From positions 1-64,000 of the forward strand of contig URUJ01000005.1 of the NCBI GenBank assembly GCA_900551095.1: DNA of 64,000 bases, in the 5' to 3' direction. The notes under the pieces were generated by a model that searched no databases, was not told the DNA's origin, and worked only from the letters and a program-made list of their open reading frames with translations. Position numbers and translations under genes: made by a program. The number at the start of each line of letters is the position of its first letter. Position 1 is the first letter of the stretch. This document shows, piece by piece, positions 24,973 to 32,565 of the stretch. This DNA comes from an uncultured Anaerococcus sp. (GTDB taxonomy: Bacteria > Bacillota > Clostridia > Tissierellales > Peptoniphilaceae).

Positions 24973-25092
24973 TTAGGTCCAACTTTGTGGGTTCGCCTTA
25001 GCATCAATAATTTTAATGGTCTTCAAGGTTTATTTTTATTTGCAATTTAAAATTAAATCGCTTTTAAATTCTAATTTCAATTTTAAATTAAT

Positions 25093-26196
25093 TTAAACTA
25101 TTAATTTTTTATCATCCATATATACTTCATCGATTATAGCAGAACCTATGCACACTTCTCCGTCGTAGAAAACCACTGCCTGCCCTGGGGTAACTGCCTT
25201 GGTTTCATCATATCTTACTTCTACTTTGCCGTCTCCAAGAACCTTTACATGGGCCTTTATATCTGCTTGTCTGTATCTAAATTTGGCTGTGCAATCAAAT
25301 TCCTCCGGACTTTCTTTATCAGATATTGTAGAAAATTCTGATGCGTAAAGCTTATTTGAAAATAAAAGTGGATTTTTCTTGCCTTGACAAACCAGAAGTT
25401 CGTTCTTGGCTAAATCCTTACCATAAACAAACCAAGCTTCTCCCTCGCCTCCTATTCCTAGTCCTCTTCTTTGACCAATAGTGTGATACATCAAACCATC
25501 ATGTTTGCCCAAAACATTTCCCTCAGTATCCACAATATTTCCAGGTTGGGCTGGTAGGTAGTGAGATAAAAATTCATTAAAATCTCTTTCTCCAATAAAA
25601 CAAATTCCTGTGGAGTCTTTCTTATCAGCAGTCGCAAGACCTGCTTTTTTAGCTATTTCCCTTACTTCTGACTTTTGTAAATCTCCAACTGGAAATAAAA
25701 CATCTTTTACTTGGTTTTGAGAAAGTTGGCTTAGAAAATAAGTCTGATCTTTATTATTATCTAAGCCTCTAAGCATTTTTGTTTCACCATCAGTCCTATC
25801 TACTCTTGCATAGTGGCCAGTTGCCAGATAATCTGCCCCAAGATTTTTTGCAAAGTCTAAAAAGGCCTTGAATTTTATTTCCTTATTGCACATAATATCA
25901 GGGTTTGGAGTTCTACCCTTCTTGTATTCTTCAAGAAAATACGAAAAAACTCTATCATAATATTCTTTTTCAAAATTTATAGAGTAATATGGGATTCCGA
26001 TTTGATTGCAAACAGCTACCGCATCTTCGAAGTCTTCTTCTGCGGTACAAAAGCCGTTTTCATCAGTATCATCCCAGTTTTTCATGAAAATCCCTGTCAC
26101 ATCATAGCCTTCTTCTTTTAGAAGAAGGGCTGCAACAGAAGAATCCACTCCGCCTGAGATTCCCACTATTACCTTTATATCTTTTTTATCTCTCAT
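25093..26196 (-). CDS. mnmA: tRNA-specific 2-thiouridylase MnmA
   Basis: Thiolates U34 of Lys, Glu and Gln tRNAs. PP-loop GISGGVDSSVAALLL at the N-terminus, catalytic Cys in NPDIMCNKEIKF and second Cys in STGICFIGERDF, TGHYARVD and GLGIGG motifs. At 367 residues it is full length. Its start overlaps the end of the cysteine desulfurase gene by four bases, so that enzyme is the probable sulfur donor, as in IscS-like/MnmA pairs of other Firmicutes. Confidence 0.96.
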   Translation of the reverse strand: MRDKKDIKVIVGISGGVDSSVAALLLKEEGYDVTGIFMKNWDDTDENGFCTAEEDFEDAVAVCNQIGIPYYSINFEKEYYDRVFSYFLEEYKKGRTPNPDIMCNKEIKFKAFLDFAKNLGADYLATGHYARVDRTDGETKMLRGLDNNKDQTYFLSQLSQNQVKDVLFPVGDLQKSEVREIAKKAGLATADKKDSTGICFIGERDFNEFLSHYLPAQPGNIVDTEGNVLGKHDGLMYHTIGQRRGLGIGGEGEAWFVYGKDLAKNELLVCQGKKNPLLFSNKLYASEFSTISDKESPEEFDCTAKFRYRQADIKAHVKVLGDGKVEVRYDETKAVTPGQAVVFYDGEVCIGSAIIDEVYMDDKKLIV

Positions 26197-27260
26197 CTCA
26201 ATTCTCCTAAAACTTCTATAAGTCTATCTATATCTTCCTTTGTGTTTTCAAATCCGAGACTAATTCTTAAAGAATGGCTGGCCCTTTCTTCGCCATAAAT
26301 TCTTTCAACAACCTTCGAAGGAATCACAGCCCCAGCCCTACAAGCAGAACCTGCAGAAACAGCTATGCCGTGCATATCTAGATAAGTAAGCAAAAAGTCT
26401 GACTTATAATCTTTAAAATGAATATTTACAATATGGTCAACTGTTTTTTCTGGATTGCCATTTATTTCGTAATTTAACTTTGATTTAGCTAAAGAATCTA
26501 ACAAATAATCCTTCAAGTCCTTTATCTTTTCTCTTTCAGAAATCATATAAGGGAAAGATTTTGCCATGGAATAAGCTCCCATCACAAAGGATGTGCCCGC
26601 CCTGCGGTATTTTTCCTGCTCACCGCCCTTTATAAAGGAGGGAAGATTTTCTCTAGCGAAAAGCACTCCAAAACCATTTATCCCGCCAATCTTATGGCCT
26701 GAAAGGGACAAGAAGTCAATATTTAGCTCATCTACATCAATATCTAGGTGACCATAGGCTTGGACACAATCGACATGAAAGTAAATGTCTTTTTCTTTTA
26801 AAAATTTGCCGATTTCCTTAATAGGCATGATAAGGCCCATTTCATTGTTAACCATCATTATAGAAACGAGTCGCACTTGGTCTGTGATTTTTCCCTTTAA
26901 TTCGCCAAGGTCTATACCTTCCTCGTTTGCCTTTATAATAATTGTATTTGAAGGATTATAAGTATTTTCAATCGAATCGTGCTCGATATTAGTTGTAATT
27001 ATTTTTTCATTCTTAAAGGCTGATAAAACAGTATTGTTCGATTCGCTAGCACCTGATGTAAAAATAATATGACCAGGATCTGCTCCTATGCTTCCTGCTA
27101 TTTCTCTTCTAGCTTCTTCTAAAATCTTTTTGGCATCTCTCCCAAAAGCGTGACTAGAATCAGGATTGCCATCAAATAAGTCTGCCTTTTCTAATATTTC
27201 TTCTAAAATTTTCTTTCTTTTAATGCTTGTTGCAGCATAGTCAAAATAAATCTTCTTCAT
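26193..27260 (-). CDS. Cysteine desulfurase (NifS/IscS-like)
   Basis: PLP enzyme that takes sulfur from cysteine. Fold-type I motifs: YFDYAATS, SGASESNN, HVDCVQAYGH, PLP-lysine in LSGHKIGGINGFG, and active-site Cys loop GSACRAG, a variant of the usual GSACSSG. The length of 355 is slightly short. It is first gene of a two-gene unit with mnmA, suggesting a tRNA-thiolation role rather than general Fe-S assembly. No iscU lies nearby. Confidence 0.94.
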   Translation of the reverse strand: MKKIYFDYAATSIKRKKILEEILEKADLFDGNPDSSHAFGRDAKKILEEARREIAGSIGADPGHIIFTSGASESNNTVLSAFKNEKIITTNIEHDSIENTYNPSNTIIIKANEEGIDLGELKGKITDQVRLVSIMMVNNEMGLIMPIKEIGKFLKEKDIYFHVDCVQAYGHLDIDVDELNIDFLSLSGHKIGGINGFGVLFARENLPSFIKGGEQEKYRRAGTSFVMGAYSMAKSFPYMISEREKIKDLKDYLLDSLAKSKLNYEINGNPEKTVDHIVNIHFKDYKSDFLLTYLDMHGIAVSAGSACRAGAVIPSKVVERIYGEERASHSLRISLGFENTKEDIDRLIEVLGELR

Positions 27261-27310
27261 TCCATAAATATACTTGTCTAAGCATTGAAATCAATGTTTT
27301 TGCCCAAAGG

Positions 27311-27331
27311 AAAAAACCGCTCAAAAGCGGC
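27311..27331 (-). terminator. Second of two terminators downstream of the epimerase gene
   Basis: GCCGCT-TTTG-AGCGGT followed by a six-T run on the minus strand. Confidence 0.8.
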
Positions 27332-27409
27332 TCTTACTTGCTTAATTTTTTGTAGATTAAGAATTACCGGACCAAAGACATAGGCTACAGTAAGTAAAAT
27401 TACCAAAGC

Positions 27410-27432
27410 AAAAAACCAGACTCAAGGCCTGG
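27410..27432 (-). terminator. First terminator downstream of the epimerase gene
   Basis: CCAG...CTGG stem with an internal pairing, followed by six T residues on the minus strand, seven bases past the stop. With the next hairpin it gives tandem termination before the cysteine desulfurase gene. Confidence 0.65.
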
Positions 27433-27438
27433 TTTATT

Positions 27439-28134
27439 TTATCTTTCTATATTTATTTTCATCCTTGCCGAAAAAGTCTCGCCGGTCTTTAGGATATGTG
27501 GATTTCCGCCTTTTACAAAGGATTTTCCATTATAACAAGGTTCCACGCACCTATAATCATCCAGAAAATCTGTCCAGATGGCAAACTTGTGGAAGTTTTC
27601 ACTTGTAATTTTAATGGTAAAATTTTCTGCCTCAAAAGAAACTTCACTCGCATCCAAAAAATAAGTATCTTCTAGATTAAAACCAGAGAAATCTACACCA
27701 TCTACTTTAAAACCGTCTCCTGCCTTAAAATATGGGTGAAAACCAGGTGCAACAGGTTGGTCTTTATCAGAATTATTTACCATTTTAATTTCTGCTTCAA
27801 GGTGATTTTCGTTAAGCTCGTAACTTATAAAAGAATCTACTCCCTCATAACCACATTTGCCGCCTAGGGTTAAAACGGCTTTATTATCGCTTTTTTCTAC
27901 AAGATTCCACTCATTATCTCTGCCATAACCATGGTCTTTTAATTGATTTATCTCACTTGGGCCAAAGGAAGGCAAACACGGATGACTACCGCCTCTTGTT
28001 TTTGTTTTGCCAGATATTTCTGTTTCAAACTTTGGAAATAATACATCTTTTCCGTCGCAGGAAAATTCCTCTATGTAAGCTCCTTTTGTATTTGCTATTA
28101 AATTTAATTTATCATTTGTTAATTTGATTTTCAT
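27439..28134 (-). CDS. Aldose 1-epimerase family protein (short)
   Basis: Galactose-mutarotase-like beta-sandwich enzyme interconverting sugar anomers. Visible: GGSHPCLPSFGP, PGFHPYFK with a conserved His, and CVEPCYNG, whose Glu is the expected base. The ATG at 28134 with AGGGAG upstream gives 231 residues, shorter than GalM (about 340) and close to the compact mutarotase-like proteins; substrate uncertain. A small DMT transporter gene ends 12 bases beyond the far in-frame start, so they share a message. Confidence 0.85.
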   Translation of the reverse strand: MKIKLTNDKLNLIANTKGAYIEEFSCDGKDVLFPKFETEISGKTKTRGGSHPCLPSFGPSEINQLKDHGYGRDNEWNLVEKSDNKAVLTLGGKCGYEGVDSFISYELNENHLEAEIKMVNNSDKDQPVAPGFHPYFKAGDGFKVDGVDFSGFNLEDTYFLDASEVSFEAENFTIKITSENFHKFAIWTDFLDDYRCVEPCYNGKSFVKGGNPHILKTGETFSARMKINIER

Positions 28135-28166
28135 ATTTTCTCCCTTTTTTCGCATAAAAATAATAA

Positions 28167-28580
28167 CTATAGTGCCATTGTCAATGTTCCAAGACCAATT
28201 AAGATTGTCCCTATAATCGCTTTTTTGCTTGCCACTTCGCCTAAAATTGTAAAGGCAAAAATCATTGTAAAAACTACGCTTAGCTTATCAATTGGTACGA
28301 CTTTGGATACATCAGCCATCTGAATCGCCTTATAATAGCTAAGCCAAGAAATCCCTGTGGCAAGACCCGATAAGACTAGAAATATCAGGGTTTTTCTGCT
28401 TATATTTCCAAAATCATGTTGACCACCCACTACAAAGACCATTATCCAAGAAAAAACGAGGACAACAGTGGTTCTTATAGCAGTAGCTAGGTTTGAATTT
28501 ATATCGCTTATACCAATTTTGGCCAAGATTGATGTAAGAGCTGCAAATACAGCTGATATGAGGGCGTAGATATATGCCAT
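28167..28580 (-). CDS. Small EamA/DMT-family transporter (half-size)
   Basis: 137 residues with five hydrophobic segments, ending in the EamA-type signature VVPIDKLSVVFTMIFAFTILGE. Half-size members work as dimers. Substrate not readable; being upstream of a sugar mutarotase suggests a sugar or other metabolite, weakly. AAGGAG precedes the start. Confidence 0.88.
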   Translation of the reverse strand: MAYIYALISAVFAALTSILAKIGISDINSNLATAIRTTVVLVFSWIMVFVVGGQHDFGNISRKTLIFLVLSGLATGISWLSYYKAIQMADVSKVVPIDKLSVVFTMIFAFTILGEVASKKAIIGTILIGLGTLTMAL

Positions 28581-28593
28581 TTTTTCTCCTTTT

Positions 28594-28621
28594 AAAAAAA
28601 CTCCCCCAAAAGGGAGAGTTT
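28594..28621 (-). terminator. Terminator of the YdbC gene
   Basis: AAACTC(T)CCC-TTTT-GGG(G)GAGTTT then further T residues on the minus strand; starts just after the stop and insulates the transporter gene. Confidence 0.85.
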
Positions 28622-28623
28622 AC

Positions 28624-28845
28624 TTAATCTTCGAATTCATCAGCTAGGATATTTTTTAAGACTTCTGCCTCTTCTGCTGTAAGGGTAATTCCCTTGCTCA
28701 TCCTAGTGTGATCTTCGTTCCAATCTCTAATGTCGTATTTTGGATCTCTTTCATTCCAGCTAACAAGGTTTAACTCCTTTGTCCAACCCTTTGCATTGGT
28801 TGAAAGTACTCCAATATTTTCTACTATATCGTATTTAATTGCCAT
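28624..28845 (-). CDS. YdbC-like PC4-fold single-stranded-DNA-binding protein
   Basis: 73 residues containing KGWTKELNLVSWNERDPKYD, IRDWNEDH and MSKGITLTAEEAEVL, the pattern of the bacterial YdbC/PC4 family whose members bind single-stranded DNA as dimers. AGGAGAG precedes the start. Monocistronic between two terminator-bounded units. Cellular role is not established. Confidence 0.88.
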   Translation of the reverse strand: MAIKYDIVENIGVLSTNAKGWTKELNLVSWNERDPKYDIRDWNEDHTRMSKGITLTAEEAEVLKNILADEFED

Positions 28846-28879
28846 AATTTCTCTCCTTTTATAAGTATATGTTAATTTT

Positions 28880-29938
28880 TTATTTCTTCAAATTCATTCG
28901 TCTAGTAACTTCTTTTTGGATTTTGCTATAGTCATAACCGGCATATTTGAGACGTTTCTCCCTTTCTTTGCCGTATGACCAGTGGCCGTCTATAATTTCT
29001 TGGATAAGCTCATCATAATTTTTCCTAGACTTGCCTTTAATTAATAAAGGATAATCTCTATATAAGGAATTTTTGTCAATATTTCCGGAATATCCATCTA
29101 CCCTTCCCTTGTGAGCATACTGCCAAATGTCAAATTCTGTATCAGTATAACCAGTAAAACCAATTCCATCATAGTCAGCTATCCAGAAATTACCTCTGTT
29201 TCGTACTTCTTTGCTAAGATGTTTTTTGGCAAAGTATGGATAGGAGTAGACTCCTGCTAGATAACCATTTCTCTCCATTATATTTATGAAAGTTGTTGCA
29301 ACATTTGAAAGTTCCTCTTTACTTACCAAGGCTTGTCTTAAGTTATCTTCCATATCTATGAAGATTGGTAGTGAAACATTTTTATCCTTGATATAGCTAA
29401 GAACATAATTTGCTTCTTTTGTGGCTTCGGCTGTATTTGTCGCTCTTGAATAATGGTAAAATCCTATCGGAACATTTCTAGCATTAAGGTTTTTATAGTG
29501 GCTATCTACTGTAAAATCTTTTCTTAAATAATAAGTTTTTTCTCCTGTTTCCTTATCTTCATCAAAGGTAGTTATAGATGACCTTAAAATTGCACCATCT
29601 ATGTCTTTTGCAAACTTATCGTAATTTATGCCACCAGGATTTTGGTGCTCACTCATATCTACTACATTTGAATATACTGCGGTTTTAGGATAGACAATAG
29701 GCTTATTTTCCTTTACCTCTTCAACTACCTTTAGGTCAGGTTTTAAATCTGGATTTTTCTTTATAAGCTCATCTCGTCTTGCCTTTACCTTTTCTTTATC
29801 AATCTTGATTCCATTTTTTATTAGGACTTCATCAAGACTTGTAGGATCGTATTTTATAACTTCATCTGCGTGGGCAAGTGTTGGTGCTCCGATTAAAAGA
29901 GCTACTCCTATTGCAATAATTTTTGTTGATTTTTTCAT
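28880..29938 (-). CDS. Secreted GH25 muramidase (lysozyme)
   Basis: Signal peptide (about residues 1-25), a spacer with charged residues, then a glycoside-hydrolase-25 domain: VVDMSEHQNPGGINYDKF with catalytic Asp, IGFYHYSRATNT, LPIFIDMEDN with the catalytic Asp/Glu pair, GVYSYPYFAKKHL, FWIADYDG and FDIWQYAHKGRVDGYSG. Cuts the peptidoglycan glycan strand. The ATG at 29938 overlaps the msrA stop (TAATG) and has GGAG upstream; a start further upstream in msrA is not supported. A C-terminal tail of about 60 basic residues follows the domain. Confidence 0.93.
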   Translation of the reverse strand: MKKSTKIIAIGVALLIGAPTLAHADEVIKYDPTSLDEVLIKNGIKIDKEKVKARRDELIKKNPDLKPDLKVVEEVKENKPIVYPKTAVYSNVVDMSEHQNPGGINYDKFAKDIDGAILRSSITTFDEDKETGEKTYYLRKDFTVDSHYKNLNARNVPIGFYHYSRATNTAEATKEANYVLSYIKDKNVSLPIFIDMEDNLRQALVSKEELSNVATTFINIMERNGYLAGVYSYPYFAKKHLSKEVRNRGNFWIADYDGIGFTGYTDTEFDIWQYAHKGRVDGYSGNIDKNSLYRDYPLLIKGKSRKNYDELIQEIIDGHWSYGKEREKRLKYAGYDYSKIQKEVTRRMNLKK

Positions 29939-30420
29939 TATATCTCCAGTACATCTGTTAGGTCTATATGACAATAGCCATTAGGGTTTTTCTTCAAATA
30001 ATCTTGGTGGTAGTTTTCTGCAACAACATAAGACTTTAATTTTTCTACTTCGACTAAGATTTTTCTATCAGATTCTTTTTGCTTTTTGTTTATAAAATCT
30101 CGTATAAAGTCTAAATCTCTTTCATCTTTTGCATAAATTCCTGTCCTATATTGGCGACCTAAATCATTTCCCTGCCTATTAAGTGAAAAAGGATTGATAA
30201 TATAAAAATAATGCTCTAGTATTTCTTCTAGGGTTATTTTTGTATCGTCAAATGTCACTTTAACAGTTTCAGCAAAATCTGTCTTATATAAATCTTCGTA
30301 AGTAGTTGTTTCGGTTTTTCCGTTAGCATAACCAGCTTCTGTAGCAACTACCCCGTCAAGGCCCCCAAAATAAGCATCTACACCCCAAAAACATCCACCT
30401 GCTAAATATATATCTTTCAT
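29938..30420 (-). CDS. msrA: Peptide methionine (S)-S-oxide reductase
   Basis: Repairs oxidised methionine. Catalytic Cys in GGCFWGVDAYFG, family motifs GYANGKTETTTYEDL and GRQYRTGIY. The length of 160 is normal for a single-domain MsrA; no MsrB is attached or adjacent. The start overlaps the previous ThrE-half gene by four bases and the stop overlaps the lysozyme start, so four or five genes are coupled. Confidence 0.95.
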   Translation of the reverse strand: MKDIYLAGGCFWGVDAYFGGLDGVVATEAGYANGKTETTTYEDLYKTDFAETVKVTFDDTKITLEEILEHYFYIINPFSLNRQGNDLGRQYRTGIYAKDERDLDFIRDFINKKQKESDRKILVEVEKLKSYVVAENYHQDYLKKNPNGYCHIDLTDVLEI

Positions 30421-30899
30421 TTTTTTCTCCTAAAAAATGCTTTTGTAAAATCTGTCCTTCTTTGATTTCTCCATTTAAATGTCTTAAGTGATGACGAAAA
30501 TGAAGATGATAATAATACTCCGAAAGCTATAGCTGCTGCAATTCCTAAAGCCTTATAGAAATTACTTAGAGCGTTAAAGTTGTCATTTGCTATAAAACAT
30601 GTCATAGTCTTATAAATCGCTTCACCTGGGCAAAGATTGATTATACCAGGAAGGATAAAAACACTTGCTGGATAATGATAAACCCTTGCCAAAACCTCAG
30701 CAGTTGCAGCCATTACTAAGGCTGAAACTAAAGAGCCTAAATAAACGGATCCTGTATATGACAAGATTGCCTTGTATATAATCCAACCTAAACCTGCTGC
30801 TAGGCTTGAAATATAAATTGCTTTTTTAGGTAGGTCAAAAATCAAACCAAATCCAATAGCCGCTATCGTTGCTATAATAAATTCTCTTAGATAAAACAT
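30417..30899 (-). CDS. ThrE-family exporter, small (DUF3815-type) half
   Basis: 160 residues with about five hydrophobic segments and the motif FILPGIINLCPGEAIYKTM, matching the C-terminal half of threonine/serine exporters. It lies one base downstream of the other half, and the two make the complete ThrE-like carrier. Basic C-terminus (WRNQRRTDFTKAFFRRKK). Confidence 0.9.
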   Translation of the reverse strand: MFYLREFIIATIAAIGFGLIFDLPKKAIYISSLAAGLGWIIYKAILSYTGSVYLGSLVSALVMAATAEVLARVYHYPASVFILPGIINLCPGEAIYKTMTCFIANDNFNALSNFYKALGIAAAIAFGVLLSSSFSSSLKTFKWRNQRRTDFTKAFFRRKK

Positions 30900-30900
30900 A

Positions 30901-31683
30901 TTAACCCCAAATCTTCATAATCGTAATAGGAGTACCTACTCCCATAGCAAGCGCTGTCGAAATTAAAATCGCAAGGACAGCTCCAGTTAAGCCTGATGTA
31001 GCATCCCCACTCATCAAGTCCCTCATCGCATTTGTAATCATTATTCCTGGAAGAAGGGCCATCATGGAAGCAACTATAATTACCCCAGAATTAATCCCTG
31101 GTGTGAAATGAGCAAAAATCATAGTTAGCAAGGAAACTATCACTCCGTAAAGATAGTTTACGACAAAATAACCAATCCCATGTTTTTCCATAAAAAATGA
31201 CGAATAATAAGATAACATTCCCACAATAACGGATATCGCCATCTCCTCTTGACCACCACTTAGAAGAAGGGAAAAAGCTCCCGCCGCTATACCGCCTCCT
31301 AAGATTTTTTCAAAGAGTGGTTTTCCTGTAGATTCTTTGATTTTTTTAAGTTCTACAAAGGCTTCTTCTAGACTAAGTTTGCCAGCACAGAAATCTCTTG
31401 AAAACTGGTTTACCTTATCAACATAAAAAAGCTTATTTGACCTATTTTTTACTCTCCTAACATTGGTATGGATTTCGTTTTCAAAGGTAAAAGAAAGGAT
31501 AATCACATTGAAGGTAGAATACACATCCACATCCTTGGCGTTGGTCTTACTTCTTATAATTCTTTCAACTGTATCTTCAACCCTGTAAATTTCCGCCCCA
31601 TTTTCTAGCATAATAGCCCCAGCATCTGAGGCGACTTCAGATAATAATACAGCCGCTTTTTCATTTTTAATCTTATCGTACAT
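30901..31683 (-). CDS. ThrE-family exporter, large (DUF1212-type) half
   Basis: 260 residues: a soluble N-terminal part with GAIMLENGAEIYRVEDTVERI and about five membrane segments in the second half (ending with SAL-like MGVGTPITIMKIWG). This is the N-terminal half of threonine/serine exporters, here split into two genes. It starts nine bases after the J-protein gene. Exports small hydroxy amino acids in Corynebacterium; substrate here by family only. Confidence 0.9.
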   Translation of the reverse strand: MYDKIKNEKAAVLLSEVASDAGAIMLENGAEIYRVEDTVERIIRSKTNAKDVDVYSTFNVIILSFTFENEIHTNVRRVKNRSNKLFYVDKVNQFSRDFCAGKLSLEEAFVELKKIKESTGKPLFEKILGGGIAAGAFSLLLSGGQEEMAISVIVGMLSYYSSFFMEKHGIGYFVVNYLYGVIVSLLTMIFAHFTPGINSGVIIVASMMALLPGIMITNAMRDLMSGDATSGLTGAVLAILISTALAMGVGTPITIMKIWG

Positions 31684-31691
31684 AACTTTTC

Positions 31692-32480
31692 CTACAAATA
31701 CTTATTTTTATATTTTTTGATATTTTCTTCAGACAAAAACTCATAGGCGTCGTTTATTTCTTGGAATTTCTCCTTCGCACCAGCTTCTTTGTTTAAATCT
31801 GGGTGATATTTCTTAGCAAGTTTCCTATAAGCTAGTTTAACCTCATAAATATCTGTATTTACAGCTACACCAAGTACTCCTGTGGCAGATTCATATTTTT
31901 CCTTAAAACCAAGGTCATTAACCCCGTTATAGCCTGGGCCATAATTTTGATATCCACCATTATATCCACCAAAATCATCCTGATTGAAATCTCTAGTGTC
32001 ATAATAAGTGAAATTGCCAAAGAGGTCCTCGAAGTAAGAATACATCTTCTCTTGGCGGGCTCTAGCCTCCTCTTCGGCTTGTCTTTGCCTTTCTTTTTCT
32101 TGATCAAGCTTATATTTTTCAGAATAATCTGAAATATTTTCAAATCCTACCTTTTCTCCAGTAATTAGATAATTTGCTCTATCGTACATCCATTCAGTAA
32201 GGACATAATTTCCATACCTTAAAAGCGATATAAAGCTTGGTCCAAGTATTGGTATCACCAAAGCAATGAAAATCGCGTACCATACTTTTGCAGGCAAAAA
32301 TAATAAAAGAGTTGGAAGGAATATAAAAGTTGAACAACCCACCATAAAAACTACTGCTAGTAAACTTCTAATTCCCTCAAAGGTCATAACAAGTATATTC
32401 ATAAAATTGATTAGAACTGTAAATATCGTTCCAATTACGGTCGCAAGTCCATGGAGGAACTTGCCAAAAATTTTTTTCAT
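31692..32480 (-). CDS. Membrane-anchored J-domain protein
   Basis: About 262 residues: an N-terminal membrane region with two or three helices, a Glu/Arg/Gln-rich coiled stretch (EKERQRQAEEEARARQEK), a Gly/Tyr/Asn-rich linker and a C-terminal J domain with the HPD motif (KLAKKYHPDLNKEAG). J at the C-terminus with no zinc finger means a specialised DnaK co-chaperone acting at the membrane. The ATG at 32480 has AAAGGA; upstream in-frame starts lack a site. Confidence 0.88.
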   Translation of the reverse strand: MKKIFGKFLHGLATVIGTIFTVLINFMNILVMTFEGIRSLLAVVFMVGCSTFIFLPTLLLFLPAKVWYAIFIALVIPILGPSFISLLRYGNYVLTEWMYDRANYLITGEKVGFENISDYSEKYKLDQEKERQRQAEEEARARQEKMYSYFEDLFGNFTYYDTRDFNQDDFGGYNGGYQNYGPGYNGVNDLGFKEKYESATGVLGVAVNTDIYEVKLAYRKLAKKYHPDLNKEAGAKEKFQEINDAYEFLSEENIKKYKNKYL

Positions 32481-32536
32481 AAGCAATCCTTTCTGTCCTC
32501 TAATATTATACATCTTTAAGCTTTTTTACCAACAAT

Positions 32537-32559
32537 AAAACAGGTCCTTGTAGACCTGT
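32537..32559 (-). terminator. Terminator of the ABC exporter gene
   Basis: ACAGGTC-TACAAG-GACCTGT followed by TTTATTGTT on the minus strand, six bases past the stop. Confidence 0.8.
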
Positions 32560-32565
32560 CATATT

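Larger units (their letters stand above)
23378..24994 (+). mobile_element. IS150-like (IS3 family) element, gutted and carrying foreign DNA
   Basis: The left end at 23378-23396 (TGACCCCCAAAAATTAGAC) and the right end at 24977-24994 (GTCCAACTTTGTGGGTTC) are imperfect inverted repeats typical of this group. Just inside the left end is the orfA beginning, and inside the right end the orfB tail, both in the same orientation. Between them about 1.1 kb of unrelated DNA (Hfq-like fragment, two-gene secreted-protein cassette) replaces the rest. The element cannot move by itself. Confidence 0.7.

Noticed and set aside
24798..25007. 69-codon minus-strand frame over the IS right end
   Set aside because: Antisense to the decayed orfB tail and across both hairpins and the inverted repeat; no ribosome site.
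27330..27440. Hydrophobic 40-codon minus-strand frame between two terminators (VILLTVAYVFGPVILN)
   Set aside because: No ATG and no ribosome site; starts inside a terminator hairpin. Possibly a remnant but not supportable.
31865..32143. 92-codon frame inside the J-domain gene
   Set aside because: Shadow of the coil and Gly/Tyr linker in another frame; low-complexity and no start signal.
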